A stretch of 64,000 nucleotides of DNA from Elephas maximus indicus (Eukaryota > Chordata > Mammalia > Proboscidea > Elephantidae), in NCBI RefSeq assembly GCF_024166365.1, contig NC_064823.1, positions 3,962,924-4,026,923 on the forward strand, in the 5' to 3' direction. The notes under the pieces are model-generated. The model was not told the DNA's origin. It worked only from the letters and a program-made list of their open reading frames with translations, and did not search any database. How positions within the stretch are numbered: position 1 is the stretch's first letter; every line of letters begins with the position of its first letter. Positions 12,322-23,876 of the stretch are shown piece after piece. The translations under genes and the position numbers were made by a program.

Positions 12322-12723
12322 ATGATCTTTTTTTGTATATGATCTTTTATATAACCTAAATTTCTATGTCCAAAAATGCTTTTATGAACAAGAATGATAT
12401 ATTTGAATCAATGCCATCAGGAACAGAAATACTACAGGAAATAAGAATGCACACTAAGGAAAAAGATACACTTCATTTGAGACAGGTCACCCAGTAGCTC
12501 TCCAGTGCTCCAGACACGCAGTGCATCATGTCTGGGGACTGTCCTTTAACCTGTGGCTCAAAGCCATAGTTGGGATGGCAAGTCTATTATCATCAAATAA
12601 TTCGTGTGAGTACCAATAATGACCCTGGAGGATGCAAGACTTTGAAATACCTACAGAATCAAACATTAAATTCAGAGCTTTAAGCTTTTGTCTACTTTTC
12701 TAAAAATGTAGTTTTGTCTACTT

Positions 12724-12890
12724 CTATAGTCCTGGTGGTGCAGTGGTTAGCAACTTGGGTGCCAACTAAAAGGCTGACAGTTCAAATCCACCAGTTGCTC
12801 CCTGGAAACCTTATGGGGCAGTTCTACTCTGTCCCACAGGGTCGCTATGAGTTGGAATCAATTCAAACGCAACAGCTCTGGTTTGCGATT
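12724..12890 (+). mobile_element. AfroSINE
   Basis: Sense copy, TAGTCCTGGTGGTGCAGTGG to TCGCTATGAGTTGGAATCAA; tRNA-like box B GTTCAAATCC is visible. Confidence 0.88.
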
Positions 12891-13719
12891 GAAAACTACA
12901 ACTGTATTCTTTTTTTTTTAACCAGAATATGTTATTCCCCCAAATAATCTGCTCAAGCAAGTATTTTTAACCTACTCACCTGACCCATAAGAATCCTTTT
13001 TTGAAAACATTTCAGGTCTCTGACACAATATTTAAAAATATGCTTTGTCAATTCAAAACAAAAATATAATTTGCTCATTCATACTACACCTCAAGCCAGA
13101 AAGAATTTAGGGCAGAAATTAAAAAGTAAACAAACACACACACACTTTGATCAAATGGCTTTTTACTTACTAGAATTTTACAGGCCTTTTGAAAAATGCA
13201 TTGTGGTTTTTATATTTGCATTACAGCAAAACTGCATTTCATTTTCTAGTATACCTTAAAACAGAAATGTATTCTAGGTGAAATATATGCTTACCTACTA
13301 TGTACAAAAGAAGTGATTTCACAAACTAATGCCGTATTTCCATTTTTTGTTCTTTGTCATATTTTAAACACATGCAGTACAGGCAAAGTCTATTAAAACT
13401 AATTTCAAGCTACTGTGCACGTTTAGTTGCAAAACTAGAATTGTGTCACAAAGAAATTTAGTTTAAATCAACTGACCTTCCATGTGCATAAGGAAACCTA
13501 CCTGTTAAAAATTCTCAATTTTACTTTCATTTGCAACTAAATCTAACCTATCCTTTACTGTAAACACCACTTTCTCCAAGGCAATAAATCTAATGAAGTT
13601 CTTTACCTATAATACGTTCAACCTAATAATTATTACAACTCTTCTACCTAACAAAGAACTCTCTTCCCTTCACATCTCCCCCCGGCAACCCCGCCACCTC
13701 AAAAGCAGGTTAGCACTAG

Positions 13720-13885
13720 ACAGCTATGGTGTAACCGTCACTGGAAAAACAAAGTTTGTTTCCTGACTCTAACACTAGCTGCTTAGCTTGAGCAAGTTGC
13801 TTAACCTTAATCTTAGTCTGTCTCCTTAATAAAAATATCCCCTACCTTGAAAAGAGTGAGAATTAAGGACTCTAAAAAGTGCACT
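13720..13885 (+). mobile_element. MIR-like fragment
   Basis: CTTAGCTTGAGCAAGTTGCTTAACC followed by TCTCCTTAATAAAAAT is the MIR core pattern; strongly diverged. Confidence 0.55.
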
Positions 13886-14214
13886 TAGAGTAATTTGGAA
13901 AAAAAAGATGAGACAAATATGTAACAAAATTGAATTTCAGATATTAGACTACATCAAGTCAGATAAATTCACTGTAATAACTATGAATTTTTTGCAAGCT
14001 AATGTCTAACCCTAATTGCTATCGAAAAATTAAGGTAAAAACATTCTTCATTAATTTGAAACTGAGGTCTCAATTAAAAAAAAAATTACAAATAATTTCA
14101 TCTCCTACTTAAGTTTACTAAAAACAAGTATGGTACCACTAAGAAATAAACAGCTTAAAACTTGAATGCCGCTGTAATGATTTCAAAACACTGACCAAGC
14201 AACACTTGATTAAA

Positions 14215-14961
14215 GGTATTAGGATTAATGTGCTACAAAAGACCTCTTTTCAAGTGTTAAAAAGCAAAGATGTCACTTTGAGCACTAAGGTGCCCCTGAC
14301 CCAAGCCATGGTATTTTTAACCGCCTCATATGCATGTGAAAGCTGGGCAATGAATAAGGAAAACGGAAGAACTGATGTCTTTGAATTACAGTATCGACAG
14401 AGAATATTGTGTCTCAGAGAATATTGTGTCGGAGACTACTGAATATACCATGGACTGACAGAACAGAGCCCTGGTGGCCCAGTGATTAAAAGCTCAGCTG
14501 CAAAGCAAAAGATCAGCAGTTGGACTCCACCAGCCACTCCTTGGAAGCCCTAAGGGGTACTCTACTCTGTCCTATAGGGTCACTACGAGTCAGAATCTAC
14601 TCAACAGCAACGGGTTTGGTTTTTAATGGTCAGAAGAACAAACAAGTCTGTCTTGGTAGAAGTACAGCCAGAGTGCTACTTGGAAGAGAGGACGGCAGGA
14701 CTTAGTGTTTTATGTACTTTTGACATGTTATCAGGCGGGATCAGTCCATAGAGGACATCATGCTAGGTAAATACAGGGTCAGCAAAAAAGAGGAAGACCC
14801 TCAATGAGATGGATTGACACAGTGGCTGCAACAATGGGCTCAAACACAGGAACGATTGAGAAGATGGCACAGGACCGGGCAGTGTTTTGTTCTGTCGTAC
14901 AGAGCTCTGGTCGCTATGAGTCGGAACCGACTTGATGGCACCTAACAACAACAAACAACAG
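14215..14961 (+). mobile_element. RTE LINE 3' fragment interrupted by an AfroSINE
   Basis: A 5'-truncated plus-strand RTE copy that ends in the typical tail (GAGTCGGAACCGACTTGATG then AACAACAACAAACAACA). An AfroSINE at about 14467-14625 splits it, so the SINE is the younger insertion. Confidence 0.88.
14467..14625 (+). mobile_element. AfroSINE inside an RTE copy
   Basis: Sense copy, GAGCCCTGGTGGCCCAGTG to AACAGCAACGGGTTTGG. Confidence 0.9.
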
Positions 14962-15319
14962 GGTATGTCCAGTTTTTCTGATTATTGGGCGGGGGGGAGC
15001 TTAAAAACATAACAAATTACTATAAAAGCTGACGAAGCAGAAGCTTTCAGAAAAGCAAATGCTAACTATCCTTTCGGTTAGTAACATTTTCTTCATTTCT
15101 AATGTAAGAGATCAATAAGGACATTATATTCCCCTTTCTTCATTTACTGATTTTCAAATTTCTCAGAACTTCTTTATCTTTTGCATATGCCTTATCACAA
15201 TAAATTTTTTTTATCACAATAAATTTTTTAGCACTTTGATTTTAGCAAGGAATTTAAAGCTTTTACCCTCCTTCACAACTAAAATTATTGCTTTAGATGC
15301 TTAATCAAAACTTGCTACC

Positions 15320-15895
15320 CTATGACTGGTTAAACAAACTGTGGTACATCCATATCAGAGACTACTAATCAGCAATAAAAAGGAATAAACTATCAATACT
15401 GACAACGACCTGGGTGAAGTGCAAGGCAATTGTGTTGAATAAAAAAAGGCTAATTCCAAAAAGTTATATACTGTATGATTCCTTTTATTAAACATTCTTA
15501 AAATGACAAAATTATAGAAATAGAGAACAGATTAGTGGATGCCAGAGGTTGAGGGGCAAAGGGAGTGGGAGGGAGGTGGTTGTGGTTCTAAAAAGGCAAC
15601 ACAGGGATTCTTGAGCCGAATGAACTGTTATATGTATCTTGATTGTGGCAGTGGTGGGTATAGAATCTACATGTGATAACACTGCACAAAACTAAATACA
15701 CACAAATGAGCACAAGTAAAATTGGGGAAATCTGAATAAGATTTGGTAGATTGTATCAATGTTGTGACATTGAACTACGGTTTTGGAAGGCATCAGTATT
15801 GGGGGGAATTGGGTAAAGATTAAAAGATATTATTTCTTATGACTATGTATGAATGTACAACTATTGCAATAGTTTTATTTTAAAAAAGTGCTACC
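15320..15895 (+). mobile_element. Ancient L1 (L1M-type) 3' end
   Basis: Sense remnant with AAACTGTGGTACATCCATA, CAGCAATAAAAAGGAATAAAC, ATACTGTATGATTCC and TTGATTGTGGCAGTGGTG, the classic series of an old L1 ORF2 end and 3' UTR. Confidence 0.82.
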
Positions 15896-16919
15896 CAAAC
15901 AAATGTGAAAATCTGAATACCAACTGGATATTAGGCAATACAGGGAATAATTGTTAATGGTACTACAGTTAAACAGGAAAATGTCCTTCTTAGGAGAAGT
16001 TTGCTAAAATATTATGGGATGAAGTATTATGTCTGCACCTTATATGTTTTACATATATAAGGAAAGAAAGCATATATGGCAAAATGTTTATTAAACTTAG
16101 GTAAAAGACTTATGAGTGTTCCTTGCACTCTTCCTTTTTCAGTTTGAATTTTTTCAATATAAAGAGTTGGAGGAGATTAAAGATAAATTGCTATCCTAAA
16201 AATTCCTAAAGCTATCCTAAATAGTCCTACACACCAATTAGTCAATTAGTCTTTTAAAATGTTTAAAAGTAAATAAACTGATGTTGTAAAACTATGCAAC
16301 AGTTCCACCTACACTCCACTTAGTCCTAAAAGAAAAAATAAGGATTTCAAGTTAATCAAGAGTTACACAGTTTTAGACATGACTTGCTCATGTTTTTCAA
16401 CATGAATTAACTAGATATATTGGGCACATGGATATTTTTGTAATAACAAAGTTCGACATAGATCACTTTTTTATTTGTAGGAAAACTGAATCCCCAAAGT
16501 ACTTCCATTTTTTTCAAACAAATAAAATAAATTCTAATTATAGGAGAGAAAACTAACACTTCTATAACACACGCCCCAAATTTTAAGTCTTAAGCTGCGC
16601 AAATACAGTTAATTCTTTCATTAAAAAAATGTTTGCATGAAAAGGGCAACCCACACGCTAAAATGCCAAAAAACATGCTACAATGTATTAATTATAGCGC
16701 CAAGGCTACAGGCCACACGACAATGTTAACAGTCCTCCAAACATCATTGCGTTAAAGGTTTTTTTAAAAAGGCAAACTGAACATGTTAGAAAGGTAGGAA
16801 ATATGTTTGAGCTAGCCTAACTAAACAAGCTCCATCGCAAAAGTTCTCACATTCTCTTTTCTCTGATGCTAAGTTTTCTCCCCAGCGTTACACACTTGAA
16901 AAGTCTGTGTCTAGTACTA
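15896..16919. other. AT-rich sequence left of the NAA15 CpG island
   Basis: No repeat family or exon recognised. Confidence 0.55.
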
Positions 16920-17679
16920 AAGACTGATAACTTTTTACTTCCTACCGGACCGCCCCCTCGCGATGGGCCCCACCTCCCGAGGGGTGATGGGGTGCGGCTG
17001 TTTCCCGCTCGGAAACTAAGAAATAAATGCTCTTCCCTTACTCCAGAAAGGAGGGAACAAGACAGGCCAAGGAGCAGCAGTCTGAAGTGTGCAACCAACT
17101 GCTGGAGGCAGTCATTCGCGAGTCTTCCCCTCCTCCGCTGGACTCCTTCCTCCCCTCACACCTCGTTCAGTGACCCGGCCGGGCGGGGACAGGTGAATCC
17201 CAAGAGAAGGGAAGAGGGAGGGAGGGACGACCCAGGGAGCGCCGCGCTTAGGCAATGAATGAGCCGCGCTGCGTCGGCGCCACCTGTTCCTTCCACGGAT
17301 GCCCCGGCCTGGTGGCAGGGCTCCCGCACCACCCGGGCCGCGGCTCCTGTCCGTGCCGCCCGCTGCCCAGCTCCAGGCCGGGCGGCGCCGATCTGCGCCC
17401 GCAGCCGAGGAAAGCCGGCACTCTAGAAGCCGGTAGGTCGGGCCTAGTCTAGAACCAGGGCCCCCGAAGCGAAGGGACGACAGGGTAGCCTGTGGTGCCA
17501 GCGCGGGGGCCCAAGTGGGATCCAGAGGGAGGCAACGAGGGAGTGCCTTCGGTCGGACTAGGAGTCCGAAGGCGGAGTCCCGACGGGGTGGCTCGGTGCC
17601 CGCCGGGCCGATGTTAGGAGTGACAGGGCCGGGTTCGAGCTAAACCCTACCCACTGCTTGTCCGGAGCCTCGCACTTAC

Positions 17680-17733
17680 CAAGATCCGCTTGAAGAGCGC
17701 GTTCTCCTTGGGCGGGAGGCTCACGGCCGGCAT
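17680..17733 (-). CDS. NAA15: NAA15 coding exon 1 (NatA auxiliary subunit), partial gene
   Basis: NAA15 is the large TPR-repeat scaffold of the NatA N-terminal acetyltransferase; it binds the catalytic subunit NAA10 and anchors the complex to ribosomes, so that nascent chains are acetylated after methionine removal. Only the first coding exon lies here. On the minus strand, ATG at 17733-17731 (context AACG before ATG, A at -3) opens 18 codons, MPAVSLPPKENALFKRIL, which I recognise as the N-terminus of vertebrate NAA15. The exon ends in phase 0 at 17680 and is followed by a consensus donor GTAAGT (17679 downward). The next known residues (RCYEHKQY...) are not found on the minus strand to the left, so exon 2 is presumably beyond position 1. 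The exon sits in a CpG island and diverges from NDUFC1, 6.1 kb away ATG to ATG. Identification rests on 18 residues plus the conserved neighbours. Confidence 0.9.
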
Positions 17734-17792
17734 CGTTCCGGCTCCTCCCGCTGCTCCCGCCACCACCCGGCTCGGTCAGGCTGTTTGTCCGA

Positions 17793-17810
17793 CCGCCGCC
17801 GCCGCCGCCG
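17793..17810 (+). repeat. CCG/CGG trinucleotide run in NAA15 leader
   Basis: Six CCG triplets in a row. On the NAA15 strand this reads CGG and lies about 60 bases upstream of the ATG, probably within the 5' UTR. Confidence 0.8.
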
Positions 17811-18011
17811 TTCCTTGGTTGCTTCAGCCTAGAATACCACGATCCGCCGCCGCCCCTAAGCCTTGGGTATCGCCACGTCGCCCTAACCGGACACCCCTTT
17901 CCCGTCGCTGTCTTTTTCCTTTTCTCACTTAACGCTGCTGCCGCCTCCCCCCGCCCCACGGGTCTCTGTCGGCGGTTCACGTGGTAACTGAACAGACCGA
18001 CAGAGGCAGCC

Positions 18012-18022
18012 AAAATGGCGGA
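18012..18022 (+). promoter_or_regulatory. YY1-like motif AAAATGGCGGA
   Basis: The 11-base motif matches the YY1 core (AAnATGGCGG) and lies about 280 bp upstream of the NAA15 start codon inside the CpG island. Such motifs are common near start sites of housekeeping and mitochondrial genes. Binding is inferred. Confidence 0.45.
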
Positions 18023-18612
18023 CGCAGAGGGCTTTCCCACCCGGGTCACGCCTCCTAGCACGCAGGCGCGATGACCTCCTTGCCCCACCTCTTCTGCCCT
18101 GGAGCTTGCCGGGAAACCTGGACGCCGGCCTGAGGGCGGGGGGCCCGAGGGTCGCCGCGGGCTCAGCACGTCCTGTTGGTGCCGAATGTCCGGACGAGCC
18201 GGGGGAGAGAAGGGCAGGGGCTAACTCCGGTTGCGACCGCCTTCACATGAAAAATAGCCATTCTGCACTAGGTTGGCCTCTCATTCGTTAGGTAGACTCT
18301 CCCAGACTGTGGGATCCGAATGTGAGCCGTAAGTGCTAGCTAAAACGCAGGTGTTTAAGAAGAGCTGTGGACGTGAAAGTGCATATTTAAGGAGCACGGA
18401 CGGAGGGGAAATGGAGAAGGCGTCAACGCAGTGGGACTTGTGAACAGATGTCAAGGGAAAGGGGCTTAAGTAGAGTCTGAAGGGTGTGAAAGAGCTTGAC
18501 TGATTAAATGAGTATGGTTGATTTGGCGAATATTGCTTAAGATGAGCCTAGAGAGGTAGTTAGCCAGATCCTACGTGCCATATTTGCTCTTTCAAAGGAG
18601 CTTCTGAACGTT

Positions 18613-18665
18613 AAAAACCAAAAAAATCAAACCCGTTGCCCTCGAGTCGACTCCGACTCAGCGAT
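18613..18665 (-). mobile_element. AfroSINE 3'-tail fragment
   Basis: Antisense tail only: CAAACCCGTTGCCCTCGAG and GACTCCGACTCAGCGA. Confidence 0.7.
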
Positions 18666-18897
18666 CTTGAAGTTGATAGCAGGTGTTTTTATTGCACGTT
18701 GAGGCCATACAGTGCAGTGTTGGCGGACTGTATGCGGTACTTTGGGTAGTAGAGAGCTCAGCGACATTGACTCCTCTGGAACTGGCTGGCCTCAAGCTAG
18801 TGCCGAGTTGAACTCCTCACCACCAGAATCCTGATGAGTATCTGGCAAGGATACTAGAGAGCAGAACTGCAGGGGCAAGGTCAGACTAAAGCAAACA

Positions 18898-19204
18898 AAC
18901 AAAAAAACAACCCCCTTGCCATGGAGTCAATTCAAACAGCATAGAGTGGAACTGCTCCCATAAGGTTTACAAGGAGCACCTACCTGGTGGATTTGACCTG
19001 CTAACTTTTTGGTTAGCAGCCTTAAGTCTTAACCACTACGCCACCAGTATTAACGAGGTCAGATTAGATACTGAAAAAAACTGCTCCCATAAGGTTTACA
19101 AGGAGCACCTACCTGGTGGATTTGACCTGCTAACTTTTTGGTTAGCAGCCTTAAGTCTTAACCACTACGCCACCAGTATTAACGAGGTCAGATTAGATAC
19201 TGAA
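18898..19204 (-). mobile_element. AfroSINE with most of its body tandemly duplicated
   Basis: The antisense SINE runs 18898-19047. Its 5' two thirds plus 28 bp of flank are repeated: 18951-19075 and 19080-19204 are identical over 125 bp. Confidence 0.9.
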
Positions 19205-19455
19205 TAGGATCCCTTTTATTGATTCTATATAAGCAATGTGTAGATGCCATTTCATGAACAACTGGCAGTAAAATATTGATCAAAGTGGCATTTCTTTGGT
19301 TATTTCCATTTTTTTCACATCATTTTTACCCTTGGCTTTTGATTATCTTTTTCCAAATCCTGAATTTGATCTATAGCTTTCTTTGCATCAAGACAATGAA
19401 AAATACATGTAGTGGTTTTGCCTTTTATTTATTTACATAGACCTGTTTTCAACTT

Positions 19456-19626
19456 GGGAACCCTGGTGGTATAGTGGTTATGTGGTATGGCTGCTAGCCA
19501 AAAGGTGGGTAGTTTGAATCCACCAGGTGCTCTTTAGGAACTTTATGGGGCAGTTCTACTTTGCCCCATAGGGTCGCTATGAGTCCGAATCAACTTGACG
19601 GCAACGGGTTTGGTGTTTTGGGTTTT
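19456..19626 (+). mobile_element. AfroSINE
   Basis: Sense copy, GGAACCCTGGTGGTATAGTGG to GACGGCAACGGGTTTGG. Confidence 0.9.
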
Positions 19627-19629
19627 AAC

Positions 19630-19803
19630 CTTGGAGTCCTGGTGGCGCAGTGATTAAGAGCTGAGCTGCTAACTAAATGGTGATCAGTTTGGTGGTTCGA
19701 ATCCACCAGCCGTTCCTTGGAAACCCTATTAGGCAGTTCTGCTCTGTCCTCTAGGGTCGCTGAGTTGGAATCCACTCGTCTGCAACGGGTTTGGTTTGGA
19801 TTT
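19630..19803 (+). mobile_element. AfroSINE
   Basis: Sense copy placed head to tail behind the previous one, GGAGTCCTGGTGGCGCAGTG to GCAACGGGTTTGGTTTGG. Confidence 0.9.
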
Positions 19804-20224
19804 TCAATTTGCTCTAATCTTCCCTTGAAGGTGTGAGTTGAGTAAGAATATGGGACTAAAACTTGGGTTTTCTAGCTGCTATCTCAAATGCCCTCTCCCT
19901 TTGCCTGGGTCATAGGATTTTAACATTCAAATCGTGGGATTTCTCTGAATTTTGTCATTTCTCTTCAAAAGTTTCATTAAGAAGATTAAATCTACACAAA
20001 CCATGTTTGAGTTTTAGAATATGGCCAGTTTGTGTTTTGTTCTGAGGATTTTTTTTTTTTTTACATAAATGGAATCATACTATACATATTTACCCTCAAC
20101 TTTTTTTATTTTTTGTTCTGGGCTCTTGAGTTGTGAGCTCCAGTTCACTTTGATGGGGTTGAGGAAGGGGTTGCATTATGCTGGGGGCTCTTATGGGGGA
20201 ACGAAGTAGTCACTAACTGGTCTG

Positions 20225-20435
20225 TAGGAGCCTGAGTGTGGCACATACAGTTAAATGCTCAACTGCTAACCAAAAGATTGGCAGTTTAAACCCACCCAGA
20301 GGTGCCTTGGAAGACAAACCTGGTGATGTGCTCCCAAAAGTCACAGCCTTGAAAACCCTATGGAGCCATTCCACTCTGCACACATGGGATTGCCATGAGT
20401 TAGAATCAACTAGCTGGCAACGAACAACAACTGCT
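20225..20435 (+). mobile_element. AfroSINE, long type
   Basis: Sense copy with the long-type middle (CCAGAGGTGCCTTGGAAGAC) and an RTE-like AACAACAAC end. Confidence 0.85.
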
Positions 20436-20529
20436 CTGGCAGCTCCTTGGAAGCCCCTCTTTCCCTGTTTCCTTTTCTTGGCTCCTCTCCCTCCCATGTC
20501 CCATCTTGTCCTGGCATTTATTAAGTGAT

Positions 20530-20717
20530 AAAGAGCCCTGGTCGCTCAATGGTTAAGCACTTGGCTGTAAACTGAAAGGTCAGCGGTTCACTCTGGTGGG
20601 AGAAAAGACCTGGCGATCTGCTCCCATAAAGGTAACAGCATAGGAAACCCTGCGGGTCAGTTGTACTCTTGTTATATAGGGCCGCTATTGAATTGAATAG
20701 ATGACACACAACACCAA
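20530..20717 (+). mobile_element. AfroSINE, long type
   Basis: Sense copy, AGAGCCCTGGTCGCTCAATGG, GAAAAGACCTGGCGATCTGC, then a decayed tail. Confidence 0.82.
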
Positions 20718-21343
20718 TTTAGTGATAAGCTGCAAACTTCACTGCCCCCAAGAGAACTTTCAGTCAAATGTATCTGAATTATTATAAGTTAGAAAAATGT
20801 TTCAACTACAGGTGATAATTTTAGCTTAGCTACTAATTTGGGTTTCCAAATCTCTGGCTTCATATCCAAAAATTCTTACACCAATATTACTTGCTATGTT
20901 TTTTGAAATTTCTCCTGTATAATATTTTCCCCTTTGTAGGGAGAGAATTCCTGGCCTTTGAAACAAACTGTAGTTTCTACCAGAAGTTGAGTACCTGAAT
21001 AGATGAGTCAGTAATACAGTTTGGCAAATGTTATTCTTTTTGGATGATAATAGCAATTTTTAGGACCAGATTAGAATGCTAATCTGGTTCAACATTTATC
21101 TGATTCATATTCTAGTTAAAATGCGCCCACAGATAATCTCAGCCTGACCACACAGTCTAGTGACTTGATAGCCTGCAATCAACAATAAATATCTACTCTG
21201 ATCACCACTGTTTGACAAATGGAAATCCCATTTAACTTGAGTTATGCTGTGAATGATATTATGTAGGAAGTTAACATATCCAAGGCCAAATGATTAGTTC
21301 TTTCATCCCACCCCGTGTATTTGCATATCACTCTTGTCAAAAT

Positions 21344-21509
21344 CCCAGAGCCCTGGTGGCACAGTGGTTAAGAGCTCAGCAGTTAACCAAAAGGTTGGCA
21401 GTTGTATCCACTAGCTACTCCTTGGAAACCCTACAGGGCAGTTCTCCTCTATCCTTTAGGGTCACTATGACTATGAGTCGGAATTGACTTGATGGCAGCA
21501 GGTTTTATG
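21344..21509 (+). mobile_element. AfroSINE
   Basis: Sense copy flanked by GTCAAAAT (21336-21343 and 21510-21517). Confidence 0.9.
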
Positions 21510-22714
21510 GTCAAAATGCCTCTTCCAAATAAAAAAATCATTTACCTTGCAAGCTTTAATTCTACAAAATTAATACACAGTGTATAACTTTTCCACTGAA
21601 GAAAAACCTTCATATATGTAAGATGCTCTCAGTTGACACTTTTACGGCCTAATTATTTAAATTTTAGAGAAAAACAATGTCAAAGAAATGTATTTGCCAG
21701 TAGGATTTAACAAATATTAACATTTCGCTATTACTTCATCTTTTTTTTAGTTGTATATACATTGGGAGCTCCATACTTCTCAGAGCCTGATTTTGATCTG
21801 TATTAGTTTCATGAATCATAAATCAATAAACAATGTATATAGTGGTTTTGTACTTTTTTTTTTTTTAACTCTGCATGTGGTACTGTTTTCAATTCTTGCC
21901 CTTTAAAACTCTCCCTGGGAAGTGTGAGCCGAGTAGGATGTTTCCCAGCAGAAAAATAGGGACTAAACTTGGGTTTTCTAGCTGCAAAAAAAAAAACAAA
22001 AAAAATTTTTTTTAACTCAATGCTCTCTGCCTTTGCCTAGGTCATAAATAAGGTTATAACATTCAAATCCTAGAGATGTTTAAACAAATGTCATGAAGCA
22101 ACTTCTGCCAAAATACAGCTATTAGTTCCTGACTGGAATTGCTTCATTAGGACTCTTTTCAAGATGGAGTGTCATGTACAGCTGCCTGCTCCAAGTGTAG
22201 GGTTCCATCAGCTCTAACATGCTGAGAGAAAGGCAGTCATACTTCATCACTTTCCAAAAATATACACTAGTAAAAGGATATAGGGACCAAAGCTCTAAAA
22301 AAGAACAAAACAGTCTTTACCAACAGCAGTACTGAAATTAGTAATTTGCTTTCTCGTTCTGTGTACTCTGAGTAACCACGGCTTTTGTTTCAACTTGTTG
22401 GATAATAGCGAAAGCTTTGTTAGGACAAGCTCATGAAGGATGGTGTAAAAAGGATATACAGCTGATAGGTTGCTGAGTGGACAAGAAGCCAAGAAGTTGA
22501 GAAGCAACCACTGACTCAGCGCATTAGTTGGGTTGTTTGCTTATTTGAGCATGAGTCCTAGAGGCTCAAACTAGATTACAAAACTGTAAGGTGAGTCACA
22601 AGTTAGCAATCCAGGTGGCCAACAGTTGCATGTAAAATTGATCCAGAAAATACAATTATTTTACTCTTTGCCGGGTAATTTTTGGTGAAAAAATTTTTTC
22701 ATAACATTTCTAAA

Positions 22715-22863
22715 GAAAAAAAAAAACTATTGCCATTGGGTTGATTCTGACTCAGTGACCCTATAGGACAGAGTAGAACTGCCCCATATGGTTTCCAGGT
22801 GGATTTGAACTGCTGACCTTTTGGTTAGCAGCCAGCCCTTAACTACTACGCCACCAGGGTTTC
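22715..22863 (-). mobile_element. AfroSINE
   Basis: Antisense copy, CTATTGCCATTGGGTTGATTC to CTACGCCACCAGGGTTTCC. Confidence 0.88.
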
Positions 22864-23349
22864 CAAGGAAAATATAGAGGGAAAAACACATATATTTGCT
22901 AACATTTTACATGGTTTTTAGACATTAGATTGAATTAAAATTTGAATGCACAAAAATCTGGCTCAACTGTGCAAAGATAAAACCTATTAGTAAGTCTTTG
23001 ATAGACAAAAACAAGTTGTTTACTGCTCAGACACTTTAGGGAGGCCAAATAATTTGCCTAAATATACAGCTCGAAAGTGGTGAGCAGGAGCAGTCCTTTG
23101 AACTTCGCAATTTGAGTGCTGCTGTACACTGCATGACTTCTGTTGGGTGGGCTACCGAAAACCTCAGTCTGAATCACCTCCTCCGGCTGTGTGATCCTGG
23201 GCAGGTCCTGGGATTTCCACTTATAACCCATTGCCGTCGATTTCAGACTCGTACGAGGATTTTCTCTTTCTCACAGAGTTGTGAGGCTTTATGACACAAT
23301 TGTGCGTTTAAACGGATTTTGGGAACTGTAACTTTTTTTCACATACAAA

Positions 23350-23490
23350 ATGTTTGACTTCCTTGGAATCATCTGTAAATTGAAGATAATAATCACGGCA
23401 TGTCATGTGGTTATTTTGAAGAGGAAATGAGACCATGCATGTAGTGCATCAATGCGCAATGCCTGGAACACAGAACCCAGTAAAAATGGT
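23350..23490 (+). mobile_element. MIR-like fragment
   Basis: CATCTGTAAATTGAAGATAA and CAATGCCTGGAACACAG match the second half of MIR. Confidence 0.6.
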
Positions 23491-23809
23491 AGTCATTCGA
23501 TACACTTCGTTTTCAGTTTTCTGGTTCATGCAGGAAGATCGTAATAAACCTCCTGATGAGGACCCCCAGGAAGGGGGTGTGAAATAAAATTGCAGAAGAC
23601 AGAGAAGTGGATGAACTACCTTTTAATCATTTCCTTCCCAACCCCAATTTACAGGGAGAAAACTGCCGCCAGGGGAGCTGGGTTACCATCCTTACCTAGG
23701 ATTCTCTTGTAACACCGGCACGGGGATCGCGGCCGAGGCGCCGGCGAGCCCTGCGCTTCCGCCCGCCAGGGGGCGCTCAAGCCGGGGGAGGCGGAGCCCG
23801 GCCGGCAAG

Positions 23810-23876
23810 ATGGCGCCGTCCACGTTGCTACGCCGCTTTTCCCGGCTGCTGGCCCCGGCCTGGCTCCCCAGCGGCC
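23810..23876 (+). CDS. NDUFC1: NDUFC1 coding exon 1
   Basis: 67 coding bases: 22 codons plus the first base of codon 23, followed by GTGAGT. It encodes most of the mitochondrial targeting sequence. The open frame continues past the donor for over 200 codons into a tandem repeat, but that is intron. Confidence 0.93.

Larger units (their letters stand above)
12322..14214. other. Intronic sequence around one AfroSINE and a MIR
   Basis: Apart from the SINE at 12724-12890 and the MIR-like piece at 13720-13885, I see nothing. Confidence 0.55.
1..17679 (-). other. NAA15: NAA15 intron 1 (part)
   Basis: This is the sequence downstream of the NAA15 exon 1 donor, reading leftwards. I found no NAA15 coding exon in it on the minus strand. 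It holds RTE, HAL1-like, L1, MIR, hAT and SINE copies, listed separately. That the whole stretch is one intron is an inference from the absence of exon 2. Confidence 0.65.
16920..18260. promoter_or_regulatory. CpG island, NAA15 promoter region
   Basis: The stretch is strongly GC- and CpG-rich against AT-rich flanks and contains NAA15 exon 1. No TATA box is evident upstream of the NAA15 start on the minus strand, as expected for a housekeeping promoter. It is the natural candidate for a divergent promoter; in human, as I recall, alternative NDUFC1 transcripts start close to NAA15, but I cannot pick out an NDUFC1 leader exon with confidence here. Confidence 0.8.
18261..23669. other. Spacer between NAA15 and NDUFC1
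   Basis: At least eight AfroSINE copies or fragments, one tandem duplication and a MIR piece; about 20730-21330 and 21520-22700 contain nothing recognised. A non-coding leader exon of NDUFC1 could lie here but I cannot identify one. Confidence 0.6.

Noticed and set aside
12724-12800. tRNA-like heads with box A and box B in the AfroSINEs
   Set aside because: They are SINE promoters derived from a tRNA, without a foldable acceptor stem; no true tRNA gene was found.
17558-18169. A 203-codon minus-strand frame across the NAA15 promoter island
   Set aside because: It overlaps NAA15 exon 1 in a different frame, is of low complexity, and reflects CpG composition.
23225-23262. Possible SINE tail (CCCATTGCCGTCG)
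   Set aside because: Only about 30 bases match, so it is not listed as an element.
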